Assembly: GCA_023381535.1 (NCBI GenBank)
Contig: JAMCSN010000317.1
Location: 5,344-69,343, forward strand
DNA from: Bacteroidota bacterium
GTDB taxonomy: Bacteria > Bacteroidota > Ignavibacteria > Ignavibacteriales > Melioribacteraceae
Reading direction: 5' to 3'
DNA: 64,000 bases
Part shown: positions 42,545 through 51,790 of the stretch, piece by piece
Layout: each line of letters opens with the position of its first letter
Numbering within the stretch: position 1 is the stretch's first letter
The notes under the pieces: generated by a model
Databases searched by the model: none
Seen by the model: the letters and a program-made list of their open reading frames with translations, nothing else
What the model was told of the DNA's origin: nothing
Position numbers and translations under genes: made by a program

Positions 42545-42573
42545 AACTTAATATTTGCCGTTTTTAAAGTCAA
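42545..42573 (-). promoter_or_regulatory. Candidate promoter of the LacI/GH94 operon
   Basis: Read leftwards, TTGACT (42568-42573) and TAAGTT (42545-42550) are separated by 17 bases. The -35 is good, the -10 is poor. Its placement directly before the operator supports it; the promoter rules of this lineage are not certain. Confidence 0.4.
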
Positions 42574-42994
42574 GGGAATTTAGATCAGTATGTAAAAAAA
42601 TAATTGAAAAAGTCGGCAAGAAATGCAGTTGTCGAAGAAAAATCTATGCTTGCAAAAACCAATTGTTAGTTTGATTCTCCATTTTAATCAGCTCTTGATT
42701 TTAGATTTGTTAAAATACATTACCCTATGAGATATAAAATATCTAAGTCACAGATCTCATCAATTATCATAAACTATCTTTCATATAAAAAATTTCTTTT
42801 TGACTTTATGTCCACACGACCTATCGGGCAATAATTTTAATATAGAAAAATTTCATAATAGGTAAGTGGTTCATGTTCATTCAAACATCGATTTTACCCA
42901 ATATTTACAATGGTAAAGTCCTTTTATTTCATCAAGAATCACCGTAATTTTCAAGTATAATTAACATACTTTATTGAAGTTGTTTGAGTTTACT

Positions 42995-43834
42995 ATGATT
43001 CAAAATCTCAAAGTTATTGTACCTATTTTTTTCATGATGGTAGCTACGAATTGTTCACAAACAAACTCGCCGAAAGATTCTTCGGATTCAACTGCGCTCC
43101 CTGGGTATCAATTGATTTGGTCAGATGAGTTTGATCACGCCGGTTTACCGGACTCTATGAAGTGGGGTTACGATGTTGGTGCCGGGGGATGGGGCAATAA
43201 TGAAGCACAGTATTATTCGGAAAAAAGAGCTGAAAACGCTAGAGTTGAAAACGGTAAACTGATTGTTGAAGCGCGTCGTGACAGATACAAAGGCAGCGTG
43301 TACTCGTCAGCACGTCTTGTAACTAAACATAGAGGCGATTGGACTTACGGTCGTTTTGAAATTCGCTCTAAACTACCCTACGGCAAAGGAACCTGGCCCG
43401 CAATATGGATGCTTCCGACAGTTTGGAATTTAGGCAACGGCGGCTGGCCGGACAACGGCGAGATCGATATAATGAAACACGTTGGTTACGACCAAGGCGT
43501 CATCCACGGATCGACTCACTGCAACATGTACGTTTGGACAAAAGGAACACAAAAAACTGCAACTATAAAATTCCCGGACTGCTCTACAGCTTTTCATACA
43601 TATGCGTTGGAGTGGGATAAAGACTCAATCAAAATGTATGTTGATAGCACATTGTATTTCACCTCCGTTAACGAAGGGAAAGGTTGGCAATACTGGCCGT
43701 TCTTCAAAAACTTTTATCTGATACTGAATATAGCAGTCGGCGGAAGTTGGGGCGGTGCTCAGGGAATCGACGACAGTATTTTTCCGCAAAGGATGGAAGT
43801 TGAATATGTAAGAGTTTACAAAAAGGTTAATTAG
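42995..43834 (+). CDS. GH16 laminarinase-like lipoprotein with substituted acid/base residue
   Basis: About 279 residues from the ATG at 42995; a TTG 21 bases upstream is the longer alternative. The signal peptide ends in A-T-N-C, a probable lipobox. The whole GH16 fold is present, from W-S-D-E-F through W-P-A-I-W-M-L-P to E-Y-V-R-V-Y at the end. The active-site strand reads G-E-I-D-I-M-K-H-V-G: the nucleophile Glu156 and Asp158 of the ExDxxE motif remain, but the third position, the acid/base Glu, is Lys161 (codon AAA at 43475-43477). The protein may be inactive, a binding protein, or have altered activity. It precedes the multidomain GH3 gene by 45 bases. Confidence 0.88.
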   Translation: MIQNLKVIVPIFFMMVATNCSQTNSPKDSSDSTALPGYQLIWSDEFDHAGLPDSMKWGYDVGAGGWGNNEAQYYSEKRAENARVENGKLIVEARRDRYKGSVYSSARLVTKHRGDWTYGRFEIRSKLPYGKGTWPAIWMLPTVWNLGNGGWPDNGEIDIMKHVGYDQGVIHGSTHCNMYVWTKGTQKTATIKFPDCSTAFHTYALEWDKDSIKMYVDSTLYFTSVNEGKGWQYWPFFKNFYLILNIAVGGSWGGAQGIDDSIFPQRMEVEYVRVYKKVN

Positions 43835-43879
43835 AAAAAGATTCCTGTTTTTACAACTGAATATAAAGAGCTTACTATC

Positions 43880-46800
43880 ATGTCGCATGCAAGTACACAA
43901 TCCCGATTAAAGAAGTTCTTTTTTTTATTTCTGGTAATATTTTTTTCTTACCAGTTTAAGAACTATTCGCAAACACTTGAAGAACGAATTACAGATATCA
44001 TTTCGAAAATGAGTCTCCAAGAAAAGATCCAGCAGCTTCATAAAGAAGGGACAATGAACACTGCCGATAATACACGCTTAAACATTCCCGGATTTGTAAT
44101 GTCGGATGGACCTCACGGTGTACGAAACGGGCAAGCAACTTCATTCCCTGTTGGAATTGGACTGGCTGCAACCTGGGATACAAGTTTGGTTTATAGAGTC
44201 GGAGTTGCGATGGGACAAGAATTCCGCGGAAAAGGAATTCAACAAATGCTCGGACCGTGTTTGGATTTGTGTCTCGATCCCCGTGACGGTAGATCACCGG
44301 AGACAGGCGGAGAAGATCCTTACCTGGATGCAAAGATAAATACAGCTATTGTTCAAGGTGTCCAATCAACAGGAACGATTGCTACGCCAAAACATTTTTA
44401 TACCGAGTACAGGCAAAACGGTAGAACAACTAACGATTATAAAATAAGCAACCGCATGCTCATGGAACATCATGGGCTCCAATTTAGAGAAGCAATCCAG
44501 ATTGGCGGTGCTATGAGCATAATGAGCTCATACAATAAAATTAATGGGAAAAGTGCCGCCAAAAATCCTACTCTCCTTTCGACAATCCTAAGAACAAAGT
44601 GGGGATTTCCTTACTATGTTGTTAGCGATTGGGGTTCAATTTATTCTAGCTCCGATTCTGCGATTAAAGCCGGGTGCAACGTTGAAATGGGTTCCGATCT
44701 TTATGCAGACACAACAAGTGGACTATGGGGTCTAGTCAAGAGCGGTAAGCTTACCGTAAATGATATTGATAATGCAGTGCAAAGAGTATTGCGTACAAAA
44801 ATTTTGTCAGGAATTATGGATTACTATCCTCCCGGCGACCCAAGCGATATTAACAGCGCTGCACATCAAGCTCTTTGTCTTGAAGCCGGAAAGAAAGGAA
44901 TTGTCCTTCTAAAAAACCAAAACAACATTTTACCGCTCGACAAAAATTCCGGAAAGACGATTGCTGTTCTCGGACCTAATGCTAACGTAATGAGAACCGA
45001 TGCACAGGGAAGCAGTTGGGTCGATCCATTTTATACTGTCACGCCAAGACAAGGAATTGAAAATTACGTTGGCACAAACAAGGTTCTGTATGCACAAGGT
45101 TGCACAATTTCCGGGACTGATTTCGCAAGTGATTTTGGAGACGCAATAAAATATGCAGGCCAGGCAGATGTTGTAATTTATTTTGGTGGGTTGGACCCAT
45201 CTCAAGAAGGAGAAGGAGCCGACCGCGCTAACCATTCTATTGAATTGCCGGGCAGGCAGAAAGATTTTATTCAATACATTAAAAATGCAAATCCAAACGT
45301 AATAGTTGTTTTGATAAGCGGCGGGATTTGTACGGCAACACCATTTATCAACGACATCAAAGGTTTGCTCTACGCATTTTATCCGGGACAGGAAGGCGGC
45401 AACGCAATTGCTCAAGTATTATTCGGTGATTATAACCCAAGCGGAAAACTTCCGGTTACAATGCCGATGAGTGATTCGCAGCTTCCCGATCCATCTATGA
45501 ACAGCCTTGATCTTAACGCTATTCAAGGCGGCGGATACAGATGGTTTGATTACAATAATACCACACCTCAGTTTGCTTTCGGTTTTGGCCTGAGCTACAC
45601 AACTTTTGCCTACAGCAATTTCCGAATGTCCCATACAGTATCGGCTTTTTATGAACAGCCAATAACCGTTAGCGTTGACGTGACAAATACTGGTTCGCGC
45701 GCCGGTGAAGAAGTTGCGCAGTTGTACGTGAGTGAACCGTCAGGGTTTGTAACAAAGTTTCCCAAGGATTTAAAGGGATTTCAAAAAGTGTTTCTTAACC
45801 CAGGAGAGACCAAAACTGTATCATTCGAAGTTACGCCAAGCGACCTTTATTATTTCAGTCAGAAAACTAATGGTTATGAAATAGATCCGGCTCCGTATAA
45901 ATTCGAAGTCGGAAGTTCATCCGACAGTATTAAATTTAGCGGTACTTTAGATTTGCGCCCACCTAACAATCGATTTTGCGATTTGCAAATTGCAAACATT
46001 ATGACCGTTCCCCGTTACCCGGTGAAGGGAGATAAAGTAATTTTTCTTGCAACAATTATTAACCGTGGTGTCTGGCCAAGTCCGAATGCAACATTTCACG
46101 AAGTAAGTTTCAAAGTTGACGGGCAATATGTGTGCAGTTCCGTTGCGCTTGAAGACTCCATACCCAAAGGAGGTATGGCTTTAGTGTGCGGAAATGTGAA
46201 CGAGAATAATGGCACTTATTATTGGACTGCGGATAATCTTGGAACACATACAATTGAAGCAACGGTCAACCCTACCGCGTCGGATATCCAAGAAACGATT
46301 TATACGAACAATACTAAAACTACAACTTTCAGAGTTTACGATGCACCGCCGGTAAATCTTGCACTTAGAAAAACCGTTACTGTTTCTTCGGTTGAAAATA
46401 ATAATTCCGACTATGTTGGAAGTAAAGCCGTAGATGGAAATAACGGCACACGCTGGTCATCGGCTTGGTCCGATACGCAATGGATTGCAATTGATTTCGG
46501 AAGCGTAACAACTTTCAACCGGATAAAATTAAATTGGGAAGCAGCATACGGAAAACAATATCGCATTGAAGTTTCTAATGATAATTCCAACTGGACAACA
46601 TTGTTTACTCAAACAAACGGAAACGATGGAGTTGAACAATATAACGTTTCGGCTTCGGCAAGATATTTAAGAATCTACGGAACGAAACGCGGTACTCAAT
46701 ATGGTTATTCGCTCTACGAAATTGAAGTTTATAATTTAACTTCGACTTCTGTTAATGAAAAGGAAACTGAGCTGCCGTTCAGTTTCAAACTGAGTAATAA

Positions 46801-47056
46801 TTATCCGAATCCGTTCAACCCTTCTACCACTATCAATTATGAAATACCTAAAGCGGGCAATGTTAGGATAGAAATTTTTAATTCGCTCGGTCAGCTCGTT
46901 AAGGTTCTTACGGATTCATTTCATCAAGCCGGCAAATATTCTTCAATTTGGAACGGAGACGATTCTTCGGGAAGTCTTGTTGCGAGCGGAATTTACTTTT
47001 ATAGAATGAGTGCAGAAGGATTTACGCTTGTCAAGAAAATGGTGTTAATGAAATAA
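43880..47056 (+). CDS. T9SS-secreted multidomain GH3 beta-glucosidase with F5/8-type binding domain
   Basis: A 1058-residue protein: signal sequence (to about 31), GH3 N-domain with nucleophile Asp250 (V-V-S-D-W-G-S), GH3 C-domain, fibronectin-III-like domain (about 590-680), a CARDB-like domain (about 697-810), a discoidin/F5-8 type C (CBM32-like) domain (about 825-950) and a T9SS domain (N-N-Y-P-N-P-F-N-P-S-T-T, ending K-K-M-V-L-M-K). GH3 enzymes remove terminal beta-linked glucose. The added binding domain and surface export suggest action on polymeric or particulate glucan. It is probably co-transcribed with the GH16 gene upstream. Confidence 0.92.
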   Translation: MSHASTQSRLKKFFFLFLVIFFSYQFKNYSQTLEERITDIISKMSLQEKIQQLHKEGTMNTADNTRLNIPGFVMSDGPHGVRNGQATSFPVGIGLAATWDTSLVYRVGVAMGQEFRGKGIQQMLGPCLDLCLDPRDGRSPETGGEDPYLDAKINTAIVQGVQSTGTIATPKHFYTEYRQNGRTTNDYKISNRMLMEHHGLQFREAIQIGGAMSIMSSYNKINGKSAAKNPTLLSTILRTKWGFPYYVVSDWGSIYSSSDSAIKAGCNVEMGSDLYADTTSGLWGLVKSGKLTVNDIDNAVQRVLRTKILSGIMDYYPPGDPSDINSAAHQALCLEAGKKGIVLLKNQNNILPLDKNSGKTIAVLGPNANVMRTDAQGSSWVDPFYTVTPRQGIENYVGTNKVLYAQGCTISGTDFASDFGDAIKYAGQADVVIYFGGLDPSQEGEGADRANHSIELPGRQKDFIQYIKNANPNVIVVLISGGICTATPFINDIKGLLYAFYPGQEGGNAIAQVLFGDYNPSGKLPVTMPMSDSQLPDPSMNSLDLNAIQGGGYRWFDYNNTTPQFAFGFGLSYTTFAYSNFRMSHTVSAFYEQPITVSVDVTNTGSRAGEEVAQLYVSEPSGFVTKFPKDLKGFQKVFLNPGETKTVSFEVTPSDLYYFSQKTNGYEIDPAPYKFEVGSSSDSIKFSGTLDLRPPNNRFCDLQIANIMTVPRYPVKGDKVIFLATIINRGVWPSPNATFHEVSFKVDGQYVCSSVALEDSIPKGGMALVCGNVNENNGTYYWTADNLGTHTIEATVNPTASDIQETIYTNNTKTTTFRVYDAPPVNLALRKTVTVSSVENNNSDYVGSKAVDGNNGTRWSSAWSDTQWIAIDFGSVTTFNRIKLNWEAAYGKQYRIEVSNDNSNWTTLFTQTNGNDGVEQYNVSASARYLRIYGTKRGTQYGYSLYEIEVYNLTSTSVNEKETELPFSFKLSNNYPNPFNPSTTINYEIPKAGNVRIEIFNSLGQLVKVLTDSFHQAGKYSSIWNGDDSSGSLVASGIYFYRMSAEGFTLVKKMVLMK

Positions 47057-47197
47057 TTCTGGAATAGCAGCGGCGCAAAGCCGGTCAGTGACAAATAGAA
47101 AGTGTCTCGGTACGGAAATCTTTTTTGTGTCGTCTAGAGAGCACGTTATAAAGATGGTCTTAAGAGCAAACCAAAATTCAATCGTCCGCAATTTATT

Positions 47198-49201
47198 ATG
47201 AAACGAAATCATACATTTTTCATTCTGCTTTTCATTTTAGTGCTCAACGTATGTAACGCGCAAAGTGTTTCCGTAAACAAAGGTTGGTTTTACATAAACG
47301 GAAATAAATTTTTTGTGAAAGGAATTGGATACGAGACGCACACGCGCCCCGGACAAGTTCCATGGGTTTACAGTTTCAATCCGGACTTGATCAGACTCGA
47401 TTTGCAGCGGATTAAAAACGCCGGCTTCAACACAATCCGAACATGGGGCGCATTAACCGAAGAAGAATTAAAGCTGGTAAATGAATCGGGATTGAAAATT
47501 TTATTCGGCATCTGGATTGACCCAGCAGGACAGTTTGGAAATGCTTCGTTTAAAGCATCTGTAATAAACCAAGTAAACAGCGTTTTAAGTTATACAGCGA
47601 AATACAATTGTGTAATCGGCTATCTGATAATGAACGAACCGCAAGTGGAAAACATTTACAATGGCGGCGCACAGAATCTTTTATTGCTCTGGCAATCTGT
47701 AATTGATTTGATTCATCAGAAACACCCGCACGTTCCGGTTTCATTTTCAAACACTAATGTAGGCGATTACATCAACATGGATTATTTTGATTTTGCCGGG
47801 TACAATGCTTATGTGTACGGTCCCTCGCCGGTAACCGGCTCACACGGTTACAGCGGATTTTTGAAATATCTTAAAAGCAATCGCGCAAACAGAAATCCGC
47901 TAATAGTTACCGAGTTCGGCTTATCCGTTTCTCCGCCAATAATTTCAACTTCGGACTACACTTACGGAGGAAATACCATTGAGAAACAAATGAACGGCGA
48001 TTTGTTTATGTACAGATCTCTGATTGATGCCGGCGCTAACGGCGGATGCGTTTTTCAATATCAAGACGGATGGTGGAAAGGCGATCATCCACTTACACAT
48101 GATGCAAATCCGGAAGAATGGTTTGGATTAATCGAGTTTGCTAATCAAAACGATATTTACGGAACACCGCGTCCGGTCTGGTCTGCCTTTGAACAATATA
48201 ACAAAGCAATAATCACCGATCCGAAGAACGAAGAAATTTATAACGGTGCCGTACCCATCGAGATTTTTACTACCGACGATGTAGCTTCATTTTCGGTTTC
48301 GATGAACGGCAGTGTTCTCGAAAGCCAAAACGTTTCCAATAATTATTATTCCGGTTCGCTCCAGCTGAATCTTAGTGAGGATATTAAAGATGTTAAGCTT
48401 AATTTTAGTTTTTCCAATCAAGCCGGAGATACGCTTAAATCCGAAACCATTTCTATTCTTTGCACGAAGAATCAAATTCAGCTGCCGGAAGTAACGATGC
48501 AAATCGCCCCGTCGTATTTGAATCTCGGCGGCAGAAATTATTTGATAATGCAAGTGACTTCCAATCCGGCGTTCACAATTGACGACAACAAAATTAAATA
48601 CTCGTCTCATCCCCACATTGGATTTGACGGCGGCACTTCAAAGTCACAGATACTTACGTCAACTAGCGGCAAATACTTTGCGCAAGATTATTTTGATATT
48701 CCGGCAGATACAAAAGTTGCTACGTTCGGAGCGGGTATCACAATCCGACATGGGAATTTTACTAAGAGAATCTTCACCCAGAAGATTTTAACCTATGGGA
48801 CTTGGGCAAATTCAATTAAGGCCGGGGATGTGATCACCGATGTTGCGGAAGATATTAATTCGAAGAACGACCGCATGCCGGGATTCACATTGCAACAGAA
48901 TTTTCCAAACCCTTTCAATCCGGAAACGGTTATCAGCTACCGGTTATCTGTTGCAAGTTTTGTCAGTCTGAAAGTTTACGATGTATTGGGAAATGAAGTT
49001 GCAACCCTTGTAAATGAGTATCAACAAGCGGGCAGCCATAATTCTAAATTTCTCGCCTCGCAAGACGCGAGTCGAAGCGGGTCAATTAGCCGCTCTCAAT
49101 TACCCAGCGGTGTTTATTTTTATCGTCTCACTGTTGGCGATCCTTCGCAAAGTTCAGGGCATGGTTTTTCTGAAACGAAGAAAATGATTTTACTAAAATA
49201 A
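47198..49201 (+). CDS. T9SS-secreted clan GH-A glycoside hydrolase
   Basis: A 667-residue protein: signal peptide (to about 22), a (beta/alpha)8 domain (about 25-340), beta-sandwich parts, and a T9SS domain (Q-N-F-P-N-P-F-N-P-E-T-V, ending K-K-M-I-L-L-K). Clan GH-A residues are visible: Glu147 in L-I-M-N-E-P-Q (acid/base) and Glu239 in V-T-E-F-G-L (nucleophile). It recalls GH2 and GH5-like glucanases or glucanosyltransferases, but I cannot fix the family. Context suggests a beta-glucan substrate. An in-frame repeat insert at 49040-49102 lengthens the sorting domain. Confidence 0.8.
   Translation: MKRNHTFFILLFILVLNVCNAQSVSVNKGWFYINGNKFFVKGIGYETHTRPGQVPWVYSFNPDLIRLDLQRIKNAGFNTIRTWGALTEEELKLVNESGLKILFGIWIDPAGQFGNASFKASVINQVNSVLSYTAKYNCVIGYLIMNEPQVENIYNGGAQNLLLLWQSVIDLIHQKHPHVPVSFSNTNVGDYINMDYFDFAGYNAYVYGPSPVTGSHGYSGFLKYLKSNRANRNPLIVTEFGLSVSPPIISTSDYTYGGNTIEKQMNGDLFMYRSLIDAGANGGCVFQYQDGWWKGDHPLTHDANPEEWFGLIEFANQNDIYGTPRPVWSAFEQYNKAIITDPKNEEIYNGAVPIEIFTTDDVASFSVSMNGSVLESQNVSNNYYSGSLQLNLSEDIKDVKLNFSFSNQAGDTLKSETISILCTKNQIQLPEVTMQIAPSYLNLGGRNYLIMQVTSNPAFTIDDNKIKYSSHPHIGFDGGTSKSQILTSTSGKYFAQDYFDIPADTKVATFGAGITIRHGNFTKRIFTQKILTYGTWANSIKAGDVITDVAEDINSKNDRMPGFTLQQNFPNPFNPETVISYRLSVASFVSLKVYDVLGNEVATLVNEYQQAGSHNSKFLASQDASRSGSISRSQLPSGVYFYRLTVGDPSQSSGHGFSETKKMILLK
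49040..49102. repeat. Heptanucleotide/palindromic insert inside coding sequence
   Basis: Within the T9SS domain of the GH-A gene lie 7-base units AATTCTA and AATTTCT, a GC-rich element (49052-49083) that matches the reverse complement of the element at 14561-14593 in 28 of 32 bases, and two TCAATTA units spaced by one heptad. The frame stays open and adds residues A-S-Q-D-A-S-R-S-G-S-I-S-R-S. Confidence 0.75.
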
Positions 49202-49237
49202 ATTCCCGTCAGAAACATTTCTCTACAACAAACGCAT

Positions 49238-51727
49238 TTAATCCAAGGGGACTTCTGTCTGCAGTTTCAAATCATTTGATGAACCGCCGATCATAATTTT
49301 GTATTTGCCCGGATCAACTTCCCATCCGTGAATCTGCTCGTCGTAGTACGCAAAGTCGTCACGTTTTAAGTTCAGCTTTACCATTGATGACTGTCCCGGT
49401 TTCAAATCAATCCGGATAAAATTTTTCAGTTCCTTTACTGCTTTTTCAATTTTGGGATCAACCTGGCTAACATAAACTTGCGCTACTTCGGCGCCTTTTA
49501 CTTTTCCCGTGTTTGTCACAGCAAAAGTGATTTCAAAATTATCGTTTGATCTCTTTTCCACTTTTAATTTGTCGAACTCAAAAGTTGTATAGGATAATCC
49601 GTAACCGAACGGAAAGAGCGGTTCAATTTTATTTTTGTCGAAATGACGGTAGCCGACAAATATTCCGTCGTCGTAAACCGTTACGCTGTCTTTCTGTTTG
49701 TAAGTTTTATAAGCGGAACAATCTTCCCACCTTTTCGGAAAGGTTACCGGAAGTTTTCCGGAAGGATTGTAATTGCCCAAGAGTACATCGGCAATTGCGT
49801 TACCGCCTTCAACACCTGGGAACCACGCTTCAACAATTCCTTTTACTTTATCGATCCATTCATTCATCAACACCGGCGAACCGTTTTGCAAGATGACGAC
49901 AGTGTTAGGATTTGCCTTCGCAATTTTCTGAATCAATTCATCTTGGTTATTCGGCAATGATAGGTTATCACGGTCACGCCCTTCAGATTCATAGTTTTGC
50001 GACGTGCCAGCAAAAACAAGTGCAACGTCGGAACTCTTGGCAGCGTTTACTGCTTCAGTCATTAAATCTTCACCGGGCAATTTCCAACCTAAAACTATAA
50101 TTGCATCTCCGCCGAATTCATAATACTCAAGTCTAATTTTGTAAGTTTTTCCCTCCGTCATTTCAACTTCAGCCGAAGTAGCCGTAAGAGCATGATCGGT
50201 CCAATCGTTAATAACAAGTTTGTCGTCAACATACAACCTAATGCCGTCGTCGCTGGATGTGGATAATACAAACTTGCCGGTTGCGGGCGCTTTGATAACG
50301 CCAGTCCATCTAACAGAAAAATTATCTTCGCCGATTTCTTTTGCTGGAGAACCTCCGCCCCACCAGAAATTAATTTGTTTATCAACGCGTGTTATCGTCG
50401 GCGAGCCGCTAAGTTCTTTGTTATTGAAATAATTACCAGTAAGCCCTTGCTCTTTCAAGGTTTCATCCGTGAATAAATATTTTGCATCTATCGGGCGCTC
50501 ATCGCCTTCTAATCTTACTCCAGCTGCAAAATTAATTTTGATTTTATCGCCAAGTTTATTTTTCAATCCTTGCAGCGCGCTGATCGGATCGATTGGCGTA
50601 ACCATTGCGCTTCCGCCGCCTCCAGTGCGTGCAATCTCAGCGTCCGGCCCAATCACTGCAATGGATTTTATTTTTTCAGTCTGCATCGGTAAAACGTTCT
50701 GATCGTTTTTAAGAAGAACGATTGACTCACGTGAAGTTTCGTACGCCACCTTTCTGTTTTCCGCAGAGTTGATCAACGAAGAATTTTCTTTTCGTTCGTG
50801 ATCGAACAAACCTAGTTTGAAAATTACACCGAGTATTCTGCTCACTTTGTTATCAATTTTTGATTCCGGGACGGTTCCTTTTTTCACTTCATCAAGAAGA
50901 GTTTTTTGATTCAGATATTTGCCGACAGGCATTTCAAGATCCAATCCACTGTTTGCAGTTGGAAGCGTTGAATGGACCGCTCCCCAATCGCTCATCACCA
51001 AACCTTTGAAGCCCCAATCTTTTTTCAATTTATCGACGAGCAGATAATCATTCTCGCTGCAATAAGCTCCGTTAACTTTGTTGTACGCCGACATTACGCA
51101 AAGAACACCGGCTTTTTCAACAGCAGCTTTAAAGTGCGGGAAATAAATTTCGTTCAGCGCGCGTTCGCTCACAATCGTGTTTACGAAATCACGTTCGTAT
51201 TCTTGGTTGTTTGCAGCATAATGTTTCACCGTTGCCGCAACATCTTCCTTCTGAACTCCTCTAATATAATCGACTGCCATGCGCGAAGTTAAAAACGGAT
51301 CTTCGCCAAAACTTTCAAAATTTCTTCCGCCTTGAGGAATCCGCGCAATATTTACACAAGGACCAAGTATTATATCTCTTCCGTGTCCTTTAACTTCCCT
51401 TCCGATTGCACTGCCCACTTTTTCAACTTGAGCAGGATCCCATGTTGCAGACATTGCAATGCTAACCGGAAATGCGGTGGATTCACTCCATCGCACGCCA
51501 ACGGGTCCGTCACTCATTCGAAGTTCCGGAATACCAAGACGTTCATTTGGCTTAGTTGCAAATCCGGTTCCGCCGAGAAGATCAATTTTTTCTTCTAACG
51601 TCATACGTTTCAATAAGTCGGCAACTCTTTCATCTACAGAAAGTTTAGAATTTTTGTAAGGAAGGTTTTCCTGAGCAATCAAACATGAAGCAATAGACAA
51701 AATAATCACTGCCAAAAAACTTTTCAT
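49238..51727 (-). CDS. Secreted GH3 beta-glucosidase with PA14 domain
   Basis: An 829-residue protein with a signal peptide (ending S-C-L-I-A-Q), GH3 N-domain with nucleophile Asp247 (V-M-S-D-W-G-A), a PA14 domain inserted into the C-domain at about 427-560 (L-T-G-N-Y-F-N; S-S-D-D-G-I-R-L-Y-V-D-D), and a fibronectin-III-like end domain. PA14 in GH3 enzymes often shapes the active-site entrance and selects short oligosaccharides. There is no T9SS domain, so it is probably periplasmic. It ends the second glucan operon; the gap from the upstream gene is 63 bases. The ATG has AGGAG. Confidence 0.93.
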   Translation of the reverse strand: MKSFLAVIILSIASCLIAQENLPYKNSKLSVDERVADLLKRMTLEEKIDLLGGTGFATKPNERLGIPELRMSDGPVGVRWSESTAFPVSIAMSATWDPAQVEKVGSAIGREVKGHGRDIILGPCVNIARIPQGGRNFESFGEDPFLTSRMAVDYIRGVQKEDVAATVKHYAANNQEYERDFVNTIVSERALNEIYFPHFKAAVEKAGVLCVMSAYNKVNGAYCSENDYLLVDKLKKDWGFKGLVMSDWGAVHSTLPTANSGLDLEMPVGKYLNQKTLLDEVKKGTVPESKIDNKVSRILGVIFKLGLFDHERKENSSLINSAENRKVAYETSRESIVLLKNDQNVLPMQTEKIKSIAVIGPDAEIARTGGGGSAMVTPIDPISALQGLKNKLGDKIKINFAAGVRLEGDERPIDAKYLFTDETLKEQGLTGNYFNNKELSGSPTITRVDKQINFWWGGGSPAKEIGEDNFSVRWTGVIKAPATGKFVLSTSSDDGIRLYVDDKLVINDWTDHALTATSAEVEMTEGKTYKIRLEYYEFGGDAIIVLGWKLPGEDLMTEAVNAAKSSDVALVFAGTSQNYESEGRDRDNLSLPNNQDELIQKIAKANPNTVVILQNGSPVLMNEWIDKVKGIVEAWFPGVEGGNAIADVLLGNYNPSGKLPVTFPKRWEDCSAYKTYKQKDSVTVYDDGIFVGYRHFDKNKIEPLFPFGYGLSYTTFEFDKLKVEKRSNDNFEITFAVTNTGKVKGAEVAQVYVSQVDPKIEKAVKELKNFIRIDLKPGQSSMVKLNLKRDDFAYYDEQIHGWEVDPGKYKIMIGGSSNDLKLQTEVPLD

Positions 51728-51790
51728 GATTTCTCCTATGTGCAGTTGTGAAAATTTAGTTTTTGTATCTACGAATATTTGAATAAACGA

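Larger units (their letters stand above)
42461..42994. other. Divergent intergenic region with regulatory sites
   Basis: AT-rich DNA between the LacI gene (leftward) and the GH16 gene (rightward). It holds the LacI-type operator and a candidate leftward promoter near its left end (listed separately). On the right a TATAAT at 42956-42961 could be a -10 element for GH16, but no good -35 matches it. I see no gene in it. Confidence 0.65.

Noticed and set aside
42956..42961. TATAAT upstream of the GH16 gene as a promoter
   Set aside because: No fitting -35 element 16-18 bases upstream and the region is AT-rich, so a chance match is likely.
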